Below are positions 1 through 12,260 of a DNA stretch of 64,000 bases, piece by piece. The notes beneath the pieces were generated by a model. It saw only the letters and a program-made list of their open reading frames with translations. It made no database searches and was not told the DNA's origin. The position numbers and the translations under genes are program-made. Source of the stretch: Pseudocercospora fijiensis CIRAD86 (taxonomy: Eukaryota > Ascomycota > Dothideomycetes > Mycosphaerellales > Mycosphaerellaceae); contig NW_006921532.1 of the NCBI RefSeq assembly GCF_000340215.1, positions 9,205,172 to 9,269,171 on the forward strand. The letters are read 5' to 3'. Position 1 is the first letter of the stretch. Every line of letters begins with the position of its first letter.

Positions 1-3000
1 CGTGCCCTATAGTAGTTAATAACGCGCTATACTAGCGGAAGAGGTCGAAGTTATCTAACTAGTAGTAGTCCGAGTAATCCTCGCGGCTTATACGCTAAAC
101 TTGATACGCGATAATCTCCGGCTTACTAGACCTATTATCCTTATTATATATAGTATATACCTTTATTGTTATAGGGCAGCCTTACGCGCGTTTAATCTTC
201 TTATTAAAGCGCCGCGTACTATATCCTTTAGTCTTATCTAACTTCTAGTATAGTTACTTACGAAAGCGGCAAATATAACGCGTCGTTTCTAGCCTACTCT
301 TCTCGATATAGTCCTTATTCTTAATCTATATATTATTAATATATAGTACTAACAACGCGTACTATTGCTTTACTAGTACCTTAAACGAGTCGTCGAAGAC
401 GTATAGAATAGCTCGTTTGCGCTATTCGCGGAGGTCGTCGATAGTATATAGTAAGGACGCGTAGTACGAGTCTAGCTTAACTAGAACTTAAGACTTTCGA
501 GAGCGGCGATAGTCTAGAGATACTAACGCGTTTTTATTACTAGAATCGACTAAATCGTCCCCTTTTTCCTTCTCTACTAAAAAGTTAGCGATTCCGACCG
601 CGCTCTACTCTCGTCGTAATCTTATACCTAGCGCGAAGTTCCTCTATACCTACGACGCTAGTATATCCCTATCTCTATCTCCTCTAAGGTAGTCTATAAT
701 TAGTATAGTATTAGAAGACATTAAAGGTATAATTTAAATAATAGAAGAGATAGAAACGATAGCGGAATAGGTAAAATAGCAATAGTAAGGTACGATAGCA
801 AGGTAGAAAATAATAACCTAAACAAACCGGTACGCGTCGACGCGTAGGAGTAGAAGCGTATATAATCTACGCCGACAGCCGCTCTATAAGGTCGGAAGCC
901 CTAGTTAGCTATAGGTTAGGCGCTCGGACGCTAGTATAGGACTTTATACGCCTTCCGGATTTTAGTAGTATATACTCTATATATAAACTTAAATTCTAGC
1001 CTAGTATTTAATTATATTTAAATTAGTATACTATCTAACTAGCGTAGTAATATGCTTTATTAAGGGCCTAAAATTTTCGGGAGTAGGGGTATCTAGCTAC
1101 TCTATAGTTGTAATCCTCTAGTAGTAATCTAATTACTTTAAACCTCGCTATAGCGATAGTATAATTTAAGGTATTAAGTAATTCTCGGAATATTTACTCC
1201 TCTTTTTTTAGCTAAAGGTTAAGTTTTTTTTTCTAGGCTTATACTAAAACTCTCGTCTAGGCCTATTATAGTACTATAAGCTTAATAAGAGAGTAAATAT
1301 ATAAGATAAGATAGTATATATAGTAAAGAGTATATATAAACGTACTTATAGAAAGTAAATATACTATATATAGATATATATTTATAGTTCTAGATATAGG
1401 TATATATTTATAGTATAAGGGTTAGAGGCTAAGTAGTAAGAATGTGTGCTAAACTTCGAACTAAACTAAAGGGAATACTAAATTAATATAGCTACTATCT
1501 ATATAAGACAAACTACGAAGAAAAGAAAGAAGGTAGCCTTAGAGGGAGAGCCCCTTCCTAAGTATCCCGCCTTATAGGCGTCTAGCGCGTCCGTCGCGTA
1601 GGCGTAGGTATATATATCTTACTTACTTACTTCTTAGCAAACCTCTACTTTTGGGTCCTTCGTTACGCGCCGAGCGTAAGCGCGTATATCCCGCTTATCC
1701 GTTATCTCGTAGTAGTAACCTTATTTTCTAGCTATCGTATATAGCGCGCGAGCGCGAACTCGTTTAACCGCTCTTAAGTAAATATGTTTCTCCTGGCTCT
1801 TTCCTATCTTCCGGCTCCTTCCTACTACTCGGACGTATCCTATAACTCTATATATCTTACTTGCTATCGTTTGTATATACGTACGCGTCGTTCAGCATAG
1901 TCCTATCGTTCGTATATTAAGGTATAACGTATTATTCTACTACGCACAGCCTCCGCAGCCCGCGAGAGTCCCTAAGATATTACCTTATACGGCTAAATAG
2001 GCGACCTACTTCGCTAGAGGCCCCTACCGCTAAGGCAACTTAAATCCGACATTACTTTATAGTATAGCGGCTAGCTTATAGGACTTGTCGATACATTCTA
2101 GGCAGCTACTATAATATATAGTTCTAGAGATATAAAATAGGTATAGCTAAAAGTTATATATAGATATATATAGATTAAGGTATATATACTTATATTTAGA
2201 TTATTAGATTATAAAACTAACCTAAGATATCCCTCTAATAAGTCTTCTATTACTAAAATTTAACCTTATCTTCCTAATAGTTAGTTAAAGTATTATAAGC
2301 TCTATATATAAGATTTTAGTATATATTAAAAGACTAGTAGGCTAGATAGAGTCCTATATTATTATTATATACTTATTTGTTTATATCTCGTAAGTAGGCG
2401 TTATATATTTATTTAAACATCTTAGTAAATACTAAGCTAATATTAGTAGAAACTATAACGTTATTACTAGACAACTTAGCCCTATATAAAATTGTTATAT
2501 AATCTAGATATATTCGAAAATTAAAGAAATATATACGTTTACTTAGAGACCGTCGAGATATCGAAGTCGAGCTCCTAGAGGCTACCCTGCCGTCCGAGCT
2601 AATACTAGCTAATACTAGCTAATACTAGCTAATACTAGCTAATACTAGCTAATACTAGCTAATACTAGCTAATACTAGCTAATACTAGCCCGAGGTCGGA
2701 AGTATACTTTCTATAATATCTTAGTAAGTATAAGAAAATAGGTCTATAGTAACCGTCGTATAGAATACCCTCTACTAATCGTAGTAGTAGATAGTAGAAC
2801 TAAACCGTGCCTCTCTAAGAATAGGATAGAGTATTTCCTATTAACTAAGCTCGATAGCCCTATACGGCTAGTATACCCGCCGAGCCGGCTACCGAGTATC
2901 TCTATATAAGCGACCGCCGACCGAGTATCTCCGCGTATACGCTAAGCAGGCTTTACGCTAGCGGATTAGTACTATAGTATACGTAATAACGTTATATAAC

Positions 3001-3435
3001 TATTATATAGGATTTACTAAGATAGAATAGGAGACTTTACTTACTTAGGTTCTTATAGTAAGTACTAAGCCGATTCTAATAAAAACTATACTATTAAAAC
3101 CGCGCAATCCGGTTCTATAAGATCCGAAATTTTAGGAACAGTCGGTATACCTACTACCTACCTAGAAGAGGGGGCCCGAACTAAGGTCGTAAGTATAAAA
3201 TGTTTTTAGAAATTAGGGAGGTCTTAGATACCCCGAATCTAACGCGAATCTAACGCCGCCTTCCTAATTAGAAAGCGGTATACGTTTATTTAAATATCTT
3301 AGCGGTCTCTCGGTAGATTTTACTTAAAAGTATATAGTTAGAACCGCGTAGCTTAGTTCTACTATATATAAAATCTTTGTTTAAATTGTTTCTTTAAGCA
3401 TATAGAGAGTATTAGTTTTTCGCTCTATAAATATT
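1..3435. repeat. Severely RIP-mutated repeat DNA
   Basis: No open frame of useful length is visible. CpA and TpG are nearly absent while TpA (tag, cta, ata) is extremely common and CpG remains frequent. This is the classic signature of RIP acting on CpA, not of CpG methylation decay. The sequence must derive from repeated DNA, but I cannot assign a transposon family. Short stretches can be read as degenerate coding in some frames, none convincing. The block is more heavily mutated than the one starting at 4056, which suggests a different age or repeat history. Confidence 0.8.
2597..2690. repeat. 10-bp tandem repeat, about 9 copies
   Basis: The unit aatactagct is repeated nine times in tandem from 2601, with a partial copy before it. 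The last copy ends in cc instead of ct. A three-copy array of the same unit occurs at 3844-3877. The copies are almost identical although the surroundings are heavily mutated, so the array probably expanded after the RIP episode. Confidence 0.95.
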
Positions 3436-3595
3436 AGCTAGTTAGTCTAGTAGTATAATTCTTAACTATTAATAATTATATTTCTCCTAGCTATACTACT
3501 TAATATAGTCCCCGCTATATAAAGGTATATATTATAAAGGAGTTATAAGATCGATAGGGTTTAAGAGGTCGTAGGTTCGAGTTCTATACTAGCTA
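3436..3595 (+). tRNA. tRNA-like relic with 88-nt intron, RIP-mutated
   Basis: Full tRNA geometry is visible. Acceptor strands AGCTAGT (3436-3442) and ACTAGCT (3588-3594) pair perfectly. An A-box-like D arm is at 3445-3459. The anticodon stem CTTAA/TTAAG (3461-3465, 3561-3565) pairs perfectly. The variable loop has five bases (3566-3570), and a 17-nt T arm with TTCGAGT loop (3571-3587) directly abuts the acceptor strand. The anticodon loop reads C-T-ATT-A, then an insert of about 88 nt, then T: the canonical 37/38 intron position. A T-run (Pol III terminator) follows from 3598. The present anticodon is ATT, but C-to-T and G-to-A changes mean the original identity (for example Asn GTT or Gly GCC) cannot be fixed. 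D- and T-stem mismatches and wobbles argue for a dead copy. Confidence 0.6.
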
Positions 3596-4055
3596 ATTTT
3601 TTATTTTTAAATATATAGCTTCTACTAAATTTTTATTAAAGTACTACGTATTATTTCGGTCTTAGCGGATAACTTAGATTTTCGCGGGCGGTAGGCGCGG
3701 TACTTTAAGCTCTTACTAAATTTTTACTAATATATTACGCTTATATCTAGGGTTTATTAAGCGCTTTCGATTAACGTTCTATACTAAAATCTAGGGTAAG
3801 TTAAATTTCTCTTTAATCTTTGCCTCGATTAACGTTCTACGAGTTAATACTAGCTAATACTAGCTAATACTAGCTAAAATCCGGGGTAAGTTAAATTTCC
3901 CTTTAATCTTTATTTCGATTAACGTTCTACGCTAAAATCCGGGGTAAGTTAAATTTCCCTTTAATCTTTGATTGAATATTACTTCTGCGAAATTTCTTAG
4001 CTAATTATTTCGGTCTTAGCGAATAACTTGGATTTTCGCGGGCGGTAGGCGCGGT
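3596..4055. repeat. Short repeat cluster ending in 51-bp direct repeats
   Basis: Two direct 51-bp copies that start ttatttcggtcttagcg and end ggtaggcgcggt lie at 3651-3701 and 4005-4055. They differ at a few sites, mostly RIP-type (taacttag versus taacttgg). Between them a unit of about 55 bp (taacgttct ... aaatttccctttaatcttt) occurs three times from about 3768, 3826 and 3916. The middle copy contains three units of the 10-bp aatactagct array. The second 51-bp copy marks a sharp change in base composition, so this cluster may be the terminal region of the element that begins at about 4056. Confidence 0.75.
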
Positions 4056-4989
4056 GTCTAGATTAGCAGCTGCGCTGCCAATCAAAATGTCCTCCCTACG
4101 TAACGTCTGCCTTGCTACCTTAACACTGCGATAACTACGCTATAGCGTATAATACGCTCTTGCGACACACTCACTCTTATAACGGTGCAGTAGTAACAAC
4201 TTCTAGCTGTTATTCCGCTTAGGTCTCGCTTCGCTCGGCAACCCTTAGGCAGTACCTGCCTATACGGTACTTTATCGGCTCCGCCTAGTCCCGCTTCGTA
4301 AACAACCTATTCGATAAGTATAGCATAATATAGGAATACGTAGCAAAAATTGAGGGCACTCTTACAAGTGATCCCGTAAGTGCTAAGCCTAGTAGATAAG
4401 CGCGTTCTAAGGTCGCGTTGAGTTTTTGCCTCTCTATTAGGCTATTAGTAGCCTACAGACGATCTTATTAGGCAAGGACTTGCCCTATGCAGACTGCTAT
4501 CTATAATGCCCTATATACGCAAGGCTGCCTCCGTTCCAATACTAGCAATAGCTCCTACAAAGATCTTGTCTACGATAATAGCCTCCTATCTAGCAATTTT
4601 AGGCAGCTGCTCGTACTCCCTTTCAATGTAGGCTAACGTCGCAGGCTGCTAGATTATGCGTGCGTTCGAACGGTGGAGGCTCTAGCAATGCTTTATAACC
4701 GTTTAGTAGTTGTCTTACCTAAAAGCAAACACCGATAGACTAGGAAGTACTTAATAAGCCACTTCGGCCGTTACAGAGTTCTCCTCTCTCTAGTATACAA
4801 CTTATCCGAGTAAGTAAGTTAAGGGAGTGCTTCTTCTAAAAGATTTCCCTAACATTCCTATAGGCTAGCTAATCGAGACCTACTACGATACTACACTCTC
4901 CTACGATCGAAACACAAAAGTTCTAAGAGGTCTTTAGAATCACAAATCTATAAGAAAAAGAATCAACTAGTGTAGCATTCTGCTTTTAC

Positions 4990-6260
4990 TCGAAGCTATA
5001 GACGCTTAGAAAGTCCGTAACAACCGCACCTATATTAGCTTCGATAACTATAACCCCGGAAAATAATATTAATACTATTAATCTAGAGGTGTTTAGCGAC
5101 TACGATAGATCTAACGCTACCCTTAGTTAAGATACGGCAATCTTAGGTCCCGGCAATGTACCTACTGCAGTTATACCCCCTTCTAGCCGTTCTAGTATTA
5201 GTCTTATTAACGATACGATCGACGCTCGTCGATATAAGCGACTTCTCGATCTTAACGTTGTACTAGCAGACTCGATCGCAGATCTTAACGACATTTACGA
5301 TACGCTCGTCGATCCCGACCGAATAGTTATAAGCAATAGCTATATCGGCTTAGATAAAGAGTCTGTCGCATCTAACGATGCAATTATGCTCGATAACGAT
5401 GCCGGCTCGGATAAAGAGTCTATCGAATCCAATAATGCAATTATGCTCGATACCGATGCCGGCTCGGATAAAGAGTCTATCGAATCTAATAATGCAATTA
5501 TGCTCGATGCCGATGCCGATGCTAGCTCGAATAAAGAGTCTATCGATTCTAATTATACGATAGTAATCGACGACGATGCTAGGTTAGTTAATAACTCTAT
5601 TAACGCCGACACTTCTATAATTAAGCCTACCGGCTAAGATGCTAGTATAGCTACGATAGCCCTAGGACCGTCGAACAAAAACCTAAGGAGCCTAACTATA
5701 GAGCGCGCTGCATTCTTCTATAATGTCTTCGCCGGCACTAATAATCCTATGCGCAACTTTACCGGAGGATTTGACTTTTTAGGTATAGAGGAGGTAACAC
5801 GGGCTTAAGTATATAAGAACGTAGTAGTCGAAAAGAAGCCTATCGATATTCTTTTAACGAACTAGGCCTACACGTAGGCAAAAGCTGCTAGGCGACCTCT
5901 ATAGATCCTCAACCCGGCATTTCTTATAGTATTAAAGCAATTCAGCAAAGAAATCCGTAAGCAGTTCTATACGAAGAACAAGTTCCGCACTCTTAACCCG
6001 GCTTCCCTAACGTAGTAGTACAAGCACTTAAACCCTAAGGATTAGAAGGTCCTTAAGAACTTCGGCTACATACTATTTAATACTATAGTAAGAACTATAA
6101 GTCAAGCGTATAAGGCTGCGAGAATAATTAGCTCCGCTAAAGCCAAATTGCTACTTAGAACTATATTCGAAGTTACGGTTGAGAAGGTTAGCGATAATAG
6201 GGCAGTAACTACTATTATTACGGACAAGCCGGTAGAATTTTTTAGAGATGCCGTTTAGGG
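4990..6260 (+). pseudogene. Degenerate frame 1: acidic-repeat protein, unknown
   Basis: A continuous frame in register with 5386 runs for about 400 codons and is interrupted only by TAG and TAA. Its middle carries tandem 19-residue repeats rich in Asp, Ser and Asn (5353-5565). The part after the repeats (about 5640-6240) has mixed globular-looking composition with several Lys/Arg-rich segments. No ATG start is certain and no domain is recognised. It is the first of the collinear frames of the element. Confidence 0.4.
5353..5565 (+). repeat. 57-bp tandem repeat inside frame 1
   Basis: The unit, starting gataaagagtct, recurs at 5353, 5410 and 5467. A fourth partial copy near 5530 is shifted by a 6-bp gccgat insertion. 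The period is a multiple of three and encodes 19-residue acidic repeats (core LDxDAGSDKESIES), which supports this strand being the coding one. Confidence 0.85.
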
Positions 6261-6559
6261 TACTGCAATCTATGTTTAGTAATAGGCAACGAGTTTAGGA
6301 TAGCGTCTTTTCTTCTTACGATAACTGTTTAGCATAAACTTTAGAGCATATATAAAGTCTACCTAGTAGGGTAGCGATTCCTATCGGGAAATAGTTCGGA
6401 CCGCGACTATAAGGTTGTACTTAAAAGGAATTATAGTACGAAAGTGTTTGTCGTTGAAACTTGAGCAGGGTCTATGTTATAATTATCGTAATTGTAGATA
6501 GTTATATAAAAGGGGAAGGTTAATTACAGAGGTGGAGCCGTCGCTCTATTAGTTAGCCG

Positions 6560-8140
6560 ACCCCTTAACTGTTCCTTCCTTCGTTCCGTAACAGTCTACC
6601 TCTATTTAGGCGCTTCGTAGTTAAATTCGTGTATATGCTGCTCGTAACTTCTATTTCTAGTTCTATACTATACTACATTAAGGTTAGCGCGAAACTACAA
6701 CTACTCTAGGATATTAGTAATAAGTATTAAGCCGGAGTCGCCGGACTATAAGCCTTTAGCGAGACCCTATTTCTCTAGCTCCCGCTCTCGCTCTTATCGC
6801 GTAATCTTCCTAGTATAGCCTTCCTCTACCCTGCCTACTCCTTAGGCTCGAGTAAACTCCGTAGTAGAAGTATTGCTATTCTGCTCGAGAGGAATCTCCT
6901 AGACTCGGCTATGTTTACTATCCTCCCTCGTAAAAGCTGTCCTCGGGAGCAGCGCCGAGACTAGCCGGCGTAGTATGCCGCGAAAGAACAGTATATTTGT
7001 TCTTATAGCCTATATATCCTCGTCCTAAGGCATACGCTTCTACTATAGCGGCGAATTTACCTCCTCTTCTATTTTCTTCCGAAATGGATTCTTTAAACCT
7101 AAGCGTGCTATCGACTACCCTACCTCGACTTCGCTTCCTCCTAAACCCGGGATTAAGTCGTCGGAGCGAACCGGCCGGGAAGGAGAAAAGGCTATAGGGT
7201 CGTAATTAATACTAGCCTTGCGTCGACGCTCTCTCTAGACTCTTAGATCCTACTAATTACTAATCGGGCTCTACGTATTACTGCTTAACTGTCTATTATA
7301 ATCGATAGAGCTCGTCTACGGTAAGGGTAGCGCTCCCGACATTCGTATAGAAGTCGGACTTGTTAGGACAGAAGGTAGAGAAGCCTGCCTACTATTATCG
7401 GCGCGTATAATCTTATCCGCGAGGGATCTGCCTAAGTAGGCTGTATGCTAGAACGGCGACGCTAGATCCGACGCTAGAGACCGCGGGTTACTAGGATCAA
7501 TTCTCTATAAGATCTAATAAGACCGTTCTTTTCTATCGTTAATTTCGCGTAATTCTTTTAGGAGATAGAGTAGGGTAGCTTCGACGCGAGAATGCTAAGC
7601 GCCCGCCGCCTACTACTAGGTTTGCTATAGTTTAGCGATGTACTAGGTAGCTCGCTAGTACAGGTCCTTATATTCCTTCGGATAGCAAATGCTTAGGATA
7701 TAAGTATAGACTTCTTTAACTTGTTCTAACACTTTAGCAACGCTAGAAAGACTAGCTCCGGGTAAAACTTAGGATTCTCCCCTTAAGCAGGTTAGAGCCT
7801 CGTAGGCGGCCTTAGCGATGCTGCAATTTTCACCTACTTAGGCACTATAGATATATAAGATCCGTTGTACCTCGGCTTAGTAGGAAGAAAGCAAAACTTC
7901 GATTGCGGCTATATATGCTATAAATTTATCGCGCTAAACACAGTATACGCAATAGCTATCTAGGTTAACTGCTAGTATAGTCTAATATCGCTAAGCGTCG
8001 AAGTCGCTATCCCGAGACGCGATGCCTTCCTCGGTAATCTCGATAATCTCTATTAATTTCTAGAGGCGCAGTTTGCGCAGCTTAAGTCGTATGCCTCCTA
8101 TATCCTGTTCTCTGCTTCCTACTACTTGCGTTTTCCTTTA
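6560..8140 (-). pseudogene. Possible degenerate frame on minus strand
   Basis: Reading the minus strand from about 8140 down to 6560, one frame can be followed for some 500 codons with mainly TAG and TAA stops. Its composition is rich in Arg, Leu and Ser, which can also arise by chance as a shadow frame. No motif is recognised. It would be the only minus-strand gene of the element, so it is listed as tentative. Confidence 0.25.
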
Positions 8141-8959
8141 CGCCGACTAGTTCTTACAACTAGAGAATTTCTTATTCTTTACTTTAGGGAAAGACCTTTA
8201 ATAGTTACTAGCATTGATCGTGTTAGGAAATGTAAAGAATTTACCTACTTAATATAGCATTAACTAGGCTCGGCTGTCTAGACGAGGGTTTAGATCGCTA
8301 TATCTATGCCCGCCGCGCTGCGACTAAATCATATCTACTGTCTTGCACTATTAGGCGACTCTACTATGTCGCATATACTACGAAACCTATAAAGCTACAA
8401 AATTTTAGCTACTGTCTCGCTAAAAATGCTATATCGATGTAACCGTCGACCTCCTAACTTAGATAAGCTCGGACATTGAATCTTAGTATAACTTAAGACA
8501 TCCTTAGCGTCGAGACATCGATAGCTTCTAGCCCTCTAGTATAGCCTGCGATAGGTACGAGCTTCGAACCGTATATCGTACATGCTTCTAGTTTACAGAC
8601 TATCGGATTTTAAGACGTCTTGTTTAGTTCGCTACGCTTTAGCTTGCCGAACGCAGTTAGCAACGTAGACCGTAATAATATATATTTAGAGAGATTGCGC
8701 TAATTGTCTTTTCGCACTTATTAAAAAACGTTGCAGCTATATTAGCGAATCCTCTCTCGCTTTCTTACCGAAATTTGTTAAACTTTACTCGAGCATTCCG
8801 ATCCTAACTAGACTTCTCTTCTATAGCTCCTCTTATTACGACTTTCCTTACTTGCCTGCTAACTACCCCGCGACGATTAAGACTCTTGTACTCCTACCTA
8901 CGACCTCCTAACTCTTATAGACATTTACTAGCAAGATACTCTAAAACTTGCCGCCTAGG

Positions 8960-10222
8960 CCTACGGAAACGTCTCGCTAGCCGTCGACAATAGATCGTAA
9001 TTAGGACAGCTACTACCGCAACTTCGGCGTCAATCTTGAAGGCCTTCGCTAATCAGAATTAAGAAACATACTTTAGGCTTACGGCGAGGTGCCGGCGCCT
9101 AAGGCTACCGTACACAAATTATACGTTGCGGTTAAGCGGCTATACGGACGGCTTCTCTAGGACGACAACCAATTTCCTAAGGACTACCTTTATCCGGGCT
9201 TTAATCCTAGCACTTACAACAAATCCGCCCTCCGTATAGTTCTTACTATATACGGTATTGCTTATCCTAAGAGTCTAAGAGTCGATATACTAAGGGCTCT
9301 TTTCGTTAGCTACGTCGAAAATATACGAGCCGCGCGCAACTATAGCTCTCTACTTCCTATTAAACAGGAGGCTAATTTATTAGACATAATAGGCGGACTA
9401 AAAGTTAGTAGCGACAGTTTCCTAGAGGCTAAGGCCGAAAAGAAGCGAAAGAAGAAGAAGGCACCGGTGTTCTTATATAATAACATATATATACAGACTT
9501 AGCAAGTTTTTAACTAAGTACGATAGCAATATCCTCTATAGCATACTACCTATAGTCTATTAGGCAGCTACGTACACTTCTCCGGTATTAATAGCGAGTA
9601 TCCGGTAGCGAGCTATTAAGGCATTAATAACACTTAGTCCTATCCGCTACCTTTTACTACTCGCGGATTCTCGCTAGCATCCGATTAATATTAGTAGAAA
9701 ACCGAACGTAGCTTATATGCCTTCGGTTAGCGTAGCTCGACGAGTTATCCTTCGTAGACATTTTCCGAGAAGGGTTTTCCGCTATAGTCGATATTCTCCT
9801 TACTAGCATCTTTATAGCAAGTCCGCTAGGATAATAATTAGCCAATCTCCTTTTAGCTAGCTTCCTAGTATAGAAAACAAGGTTACTAGTAGCAGCACAC
9901 TCCTACCGGCTCCTAAGGGCTTCCTTAAGGCTAAGCATCTTCTATTAACTAGACCGCGGCTTATCCGATTAACTATTTTAAACGGAATTAGAATCCTATC
10001 TCGCGGAGAGCCTAAAAGCAGCAGGTGCTAAGCAAGTTAGAGGATAGGATTGAATCGCACTACTAAAAGGCGCTTAAGGCACTCGCGAAGAACGATAAGA
10101 AGAAGGCTTAAAAGTATATCGAAGCTACTTATGCTAATTTCCGTAAGGCTGCAAACATTCTATACGACGATAGTAGTAGTAGCGAGAGCGACGACGAATC
10201 TAACGATAACTCTGCTAATTAG
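8960..10222 (+). pseudogene. RIP-broken HeH/LEM-like domain protein
   Basis: A frame running to the stop at 10220-10222 reads, near 9184-9340, YLYPGFNPSTY followed by a helix with LRIVLTIYGIAYP and a basic second helix. This resembles the HeH (SAP/LEM-like) fold of fungal Src1/Heh/MAN1 proteins, where an L-x-P-x-F-x-P-x-x-L segment precedes two short helices. A second, weaker helix pair with SELRNIL lies just upstream (about 9050-9110). The region after 9430 has a Lys-rich stretch, a low-complexity Gln/Ser/Tyr-rich middle and an acidic Ser/Asp C-terminus. In-frame stops are TAG or TAA. No transmembrane segment is seen, so a DNA-binding rather than nuclear-envelope role is the likelier inference. 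The 5' end is unclear. Confidence 0.45.
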
Positions 10223-10669
10223 TAGGGGAAGGGCTTAGTAACTTCGGGCTCGAGATCTGTACGGCTCTTTTTAGCCTAGTCTTCTTTTTTTCCTTTGTAA
10301 GATATAGGCGTTCGGAGTAGGGGCTAATTATATATAGTAGAATTGTCTTAATTATTTTTAGATTTGCTTTTAGATATGCTCCTCGTACTCTTCTATAGAT
10401 TCTTTCTAGCCCTCGAAAATCCTCTTATATTGCAATTGTTCCCCTTTTAGATCTATACCTAACTACAGACGAGCTTGTCGCTACCTGTGCTATCTTACGT
10501 AGGTATAGCAGCCTTAGACATGTCCTTTGTCGCCTTTCCCCCTGTTTTCCTATGTCCTACTAACTCGCGCCCGGCTCTCTATATATCTAACTCTATACCT
10601 CGCACTTTGCAAGTTCCTAAGACTACTTGCTATTATGTTAGCATCTAACTAGTCCGATTAGGCCTCGTC

Positions 10670-11960
10670 TAATATAGCGGGAACTAGACGCGAAGGCAAC
10701 ATTACTTACTACTAGAGATTAACTAGAAAGGGTAGACGTCCGGTTTAGCTTATAACTAACCGTAAGCTTGCGGAAGAACAAGCTCCGCTACCTAGATACT
10801 TTAAGCGAAGTAGGAAAGGCTATATAGTGCCGGGTCTCTACGCGAAGGATATTAAGACCGGCCTAGTTAATTAGAACGACCCTAATTATAAAGAAGAACG
10901 CTTAGAGTAGGAGAAGCAATAGCGGAACCATTTTGGTCTATAAGGCCTTGTAACTATACGAGAAGAGTAGGAAGCTGCTCAATCTATAGCTCCTTACACT
11001 CCGAAGAACAGTTATAGTCTATCGTACTTGCCGATACCGCTACCTTCGAAGTCTATATTACAATAAACAACGCCGTAGCCGGTACGAAAGCTCGCACTAG
11101 TAACGCTAGCCTAAATCCTCGGACACTCCTATATCGTACAGGGCTTAAATAGGTTAAAGATCCTTATCGTAGGGCTAGAGGCCGCTTAGATAGCAAATGC
11201 TATTAAAAAGCTTAACGGACTACTATAGGTAGACGTTCTCGACGTTTCTTTCTAACAATTAGGCATAGGTACTAACAATATAAGTCCCGAGCACCGTACT
11301 GCATTCTTACTTATTATTTGCGCTAACGCGGGCCTATACCTTACTCCGGCTCGGCTGCCTACTATATTGAGATCTCTAGGCCGATACCTACAGCCCTATA
11401 GCTCTATCTTTACTCGAGCTCCGACCTATTATATATACGCTCCGGTTTGGTACAAATTCCTTTAGGCTAAGCTCGAAAACTACTAGTTAGCGGCATAAGA
11501 GGCCGGTATAATTATCGAACGGTATAACGGTATTAACTTCGATAAGACTTTTAGAGCCGATCCTATAGACGTAACTAGGGCTATAATAGCTATATAGTGC
11601 GTCGCTAATAACTATTAGGATTAGGATAAGGAGCTAGAGGCTGCAGCAAATGCTATACGTATATAGCTTAAGGGCATTGAAAATAATCTAAAAGCTAATC
11701 GTTAAAGGTTCGAAGTGCTACTCCTAAAGCAATTCTGTTCGAAGCTAAATCTTTAGCTAATATACCGTCGCGGCGAGAGAGATCGGTCTTTCCCTAGAGC
11801 TATTAAGGTAATAGAGAGTAATAAGGAGGAGGAGGAGGAGGAGGAGGGGAATAAGGAAGGGGAAGCGGAGGAAGTAGAGGTTAAGAATAAGGAAGAGGAA
11901 GCGGAGGAAGTAGAGGTTAAGAATAAGGAAGGAGAGGAAGAAGATAGGGTTAATAAGTAA
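10670..11960 (+). pseudogene. Degenerate frame with acidic repeat tail, unknown
   Basis: One frame (codons in register with 10776) can be followed for about 390-430 codons to TAA at 11958-11960, broken by TAG and TAA. The body looks globular, with Leu, Ile and Tyr-rich helical segments and no recognised motif. From 11,822 the protein becomes almost pure Glu with Lys, Val and Asn. It includes a 36-bp (12-residue) unit duplicated at 11,861 and 11,897. An acidic tail of this sort is common in chromatin- or nucleic-acid-associated proteins, but no function is claimed. Confidence 0.4.
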
Positions 11961-12260
11961 ATTAGGGGCGGAAACGAGGACGAGGTTGATTTCTGTATAC
12001 GACTTAGCGATCTCTCTAGCGTAGTCCTTTATTAGCTAAGAATCGGCCCGTAAATGCGTAGGAATACATAGTTAGGAACAAGGTCTTAATACGGCTGCGG
12101 CACGGCGGGCGCGGGCGTTTTATATATAATAGGGACGTATTATCGCACGGCGTTAAGCAGTACGTGTGTTTGTTCTACGCGTGCGTAGATATAAACAATA
12201 TTAATACGAAGTCAGATTATACGCTACTCCGCTATTCTAACCTCTAACGTGCTACACTTA

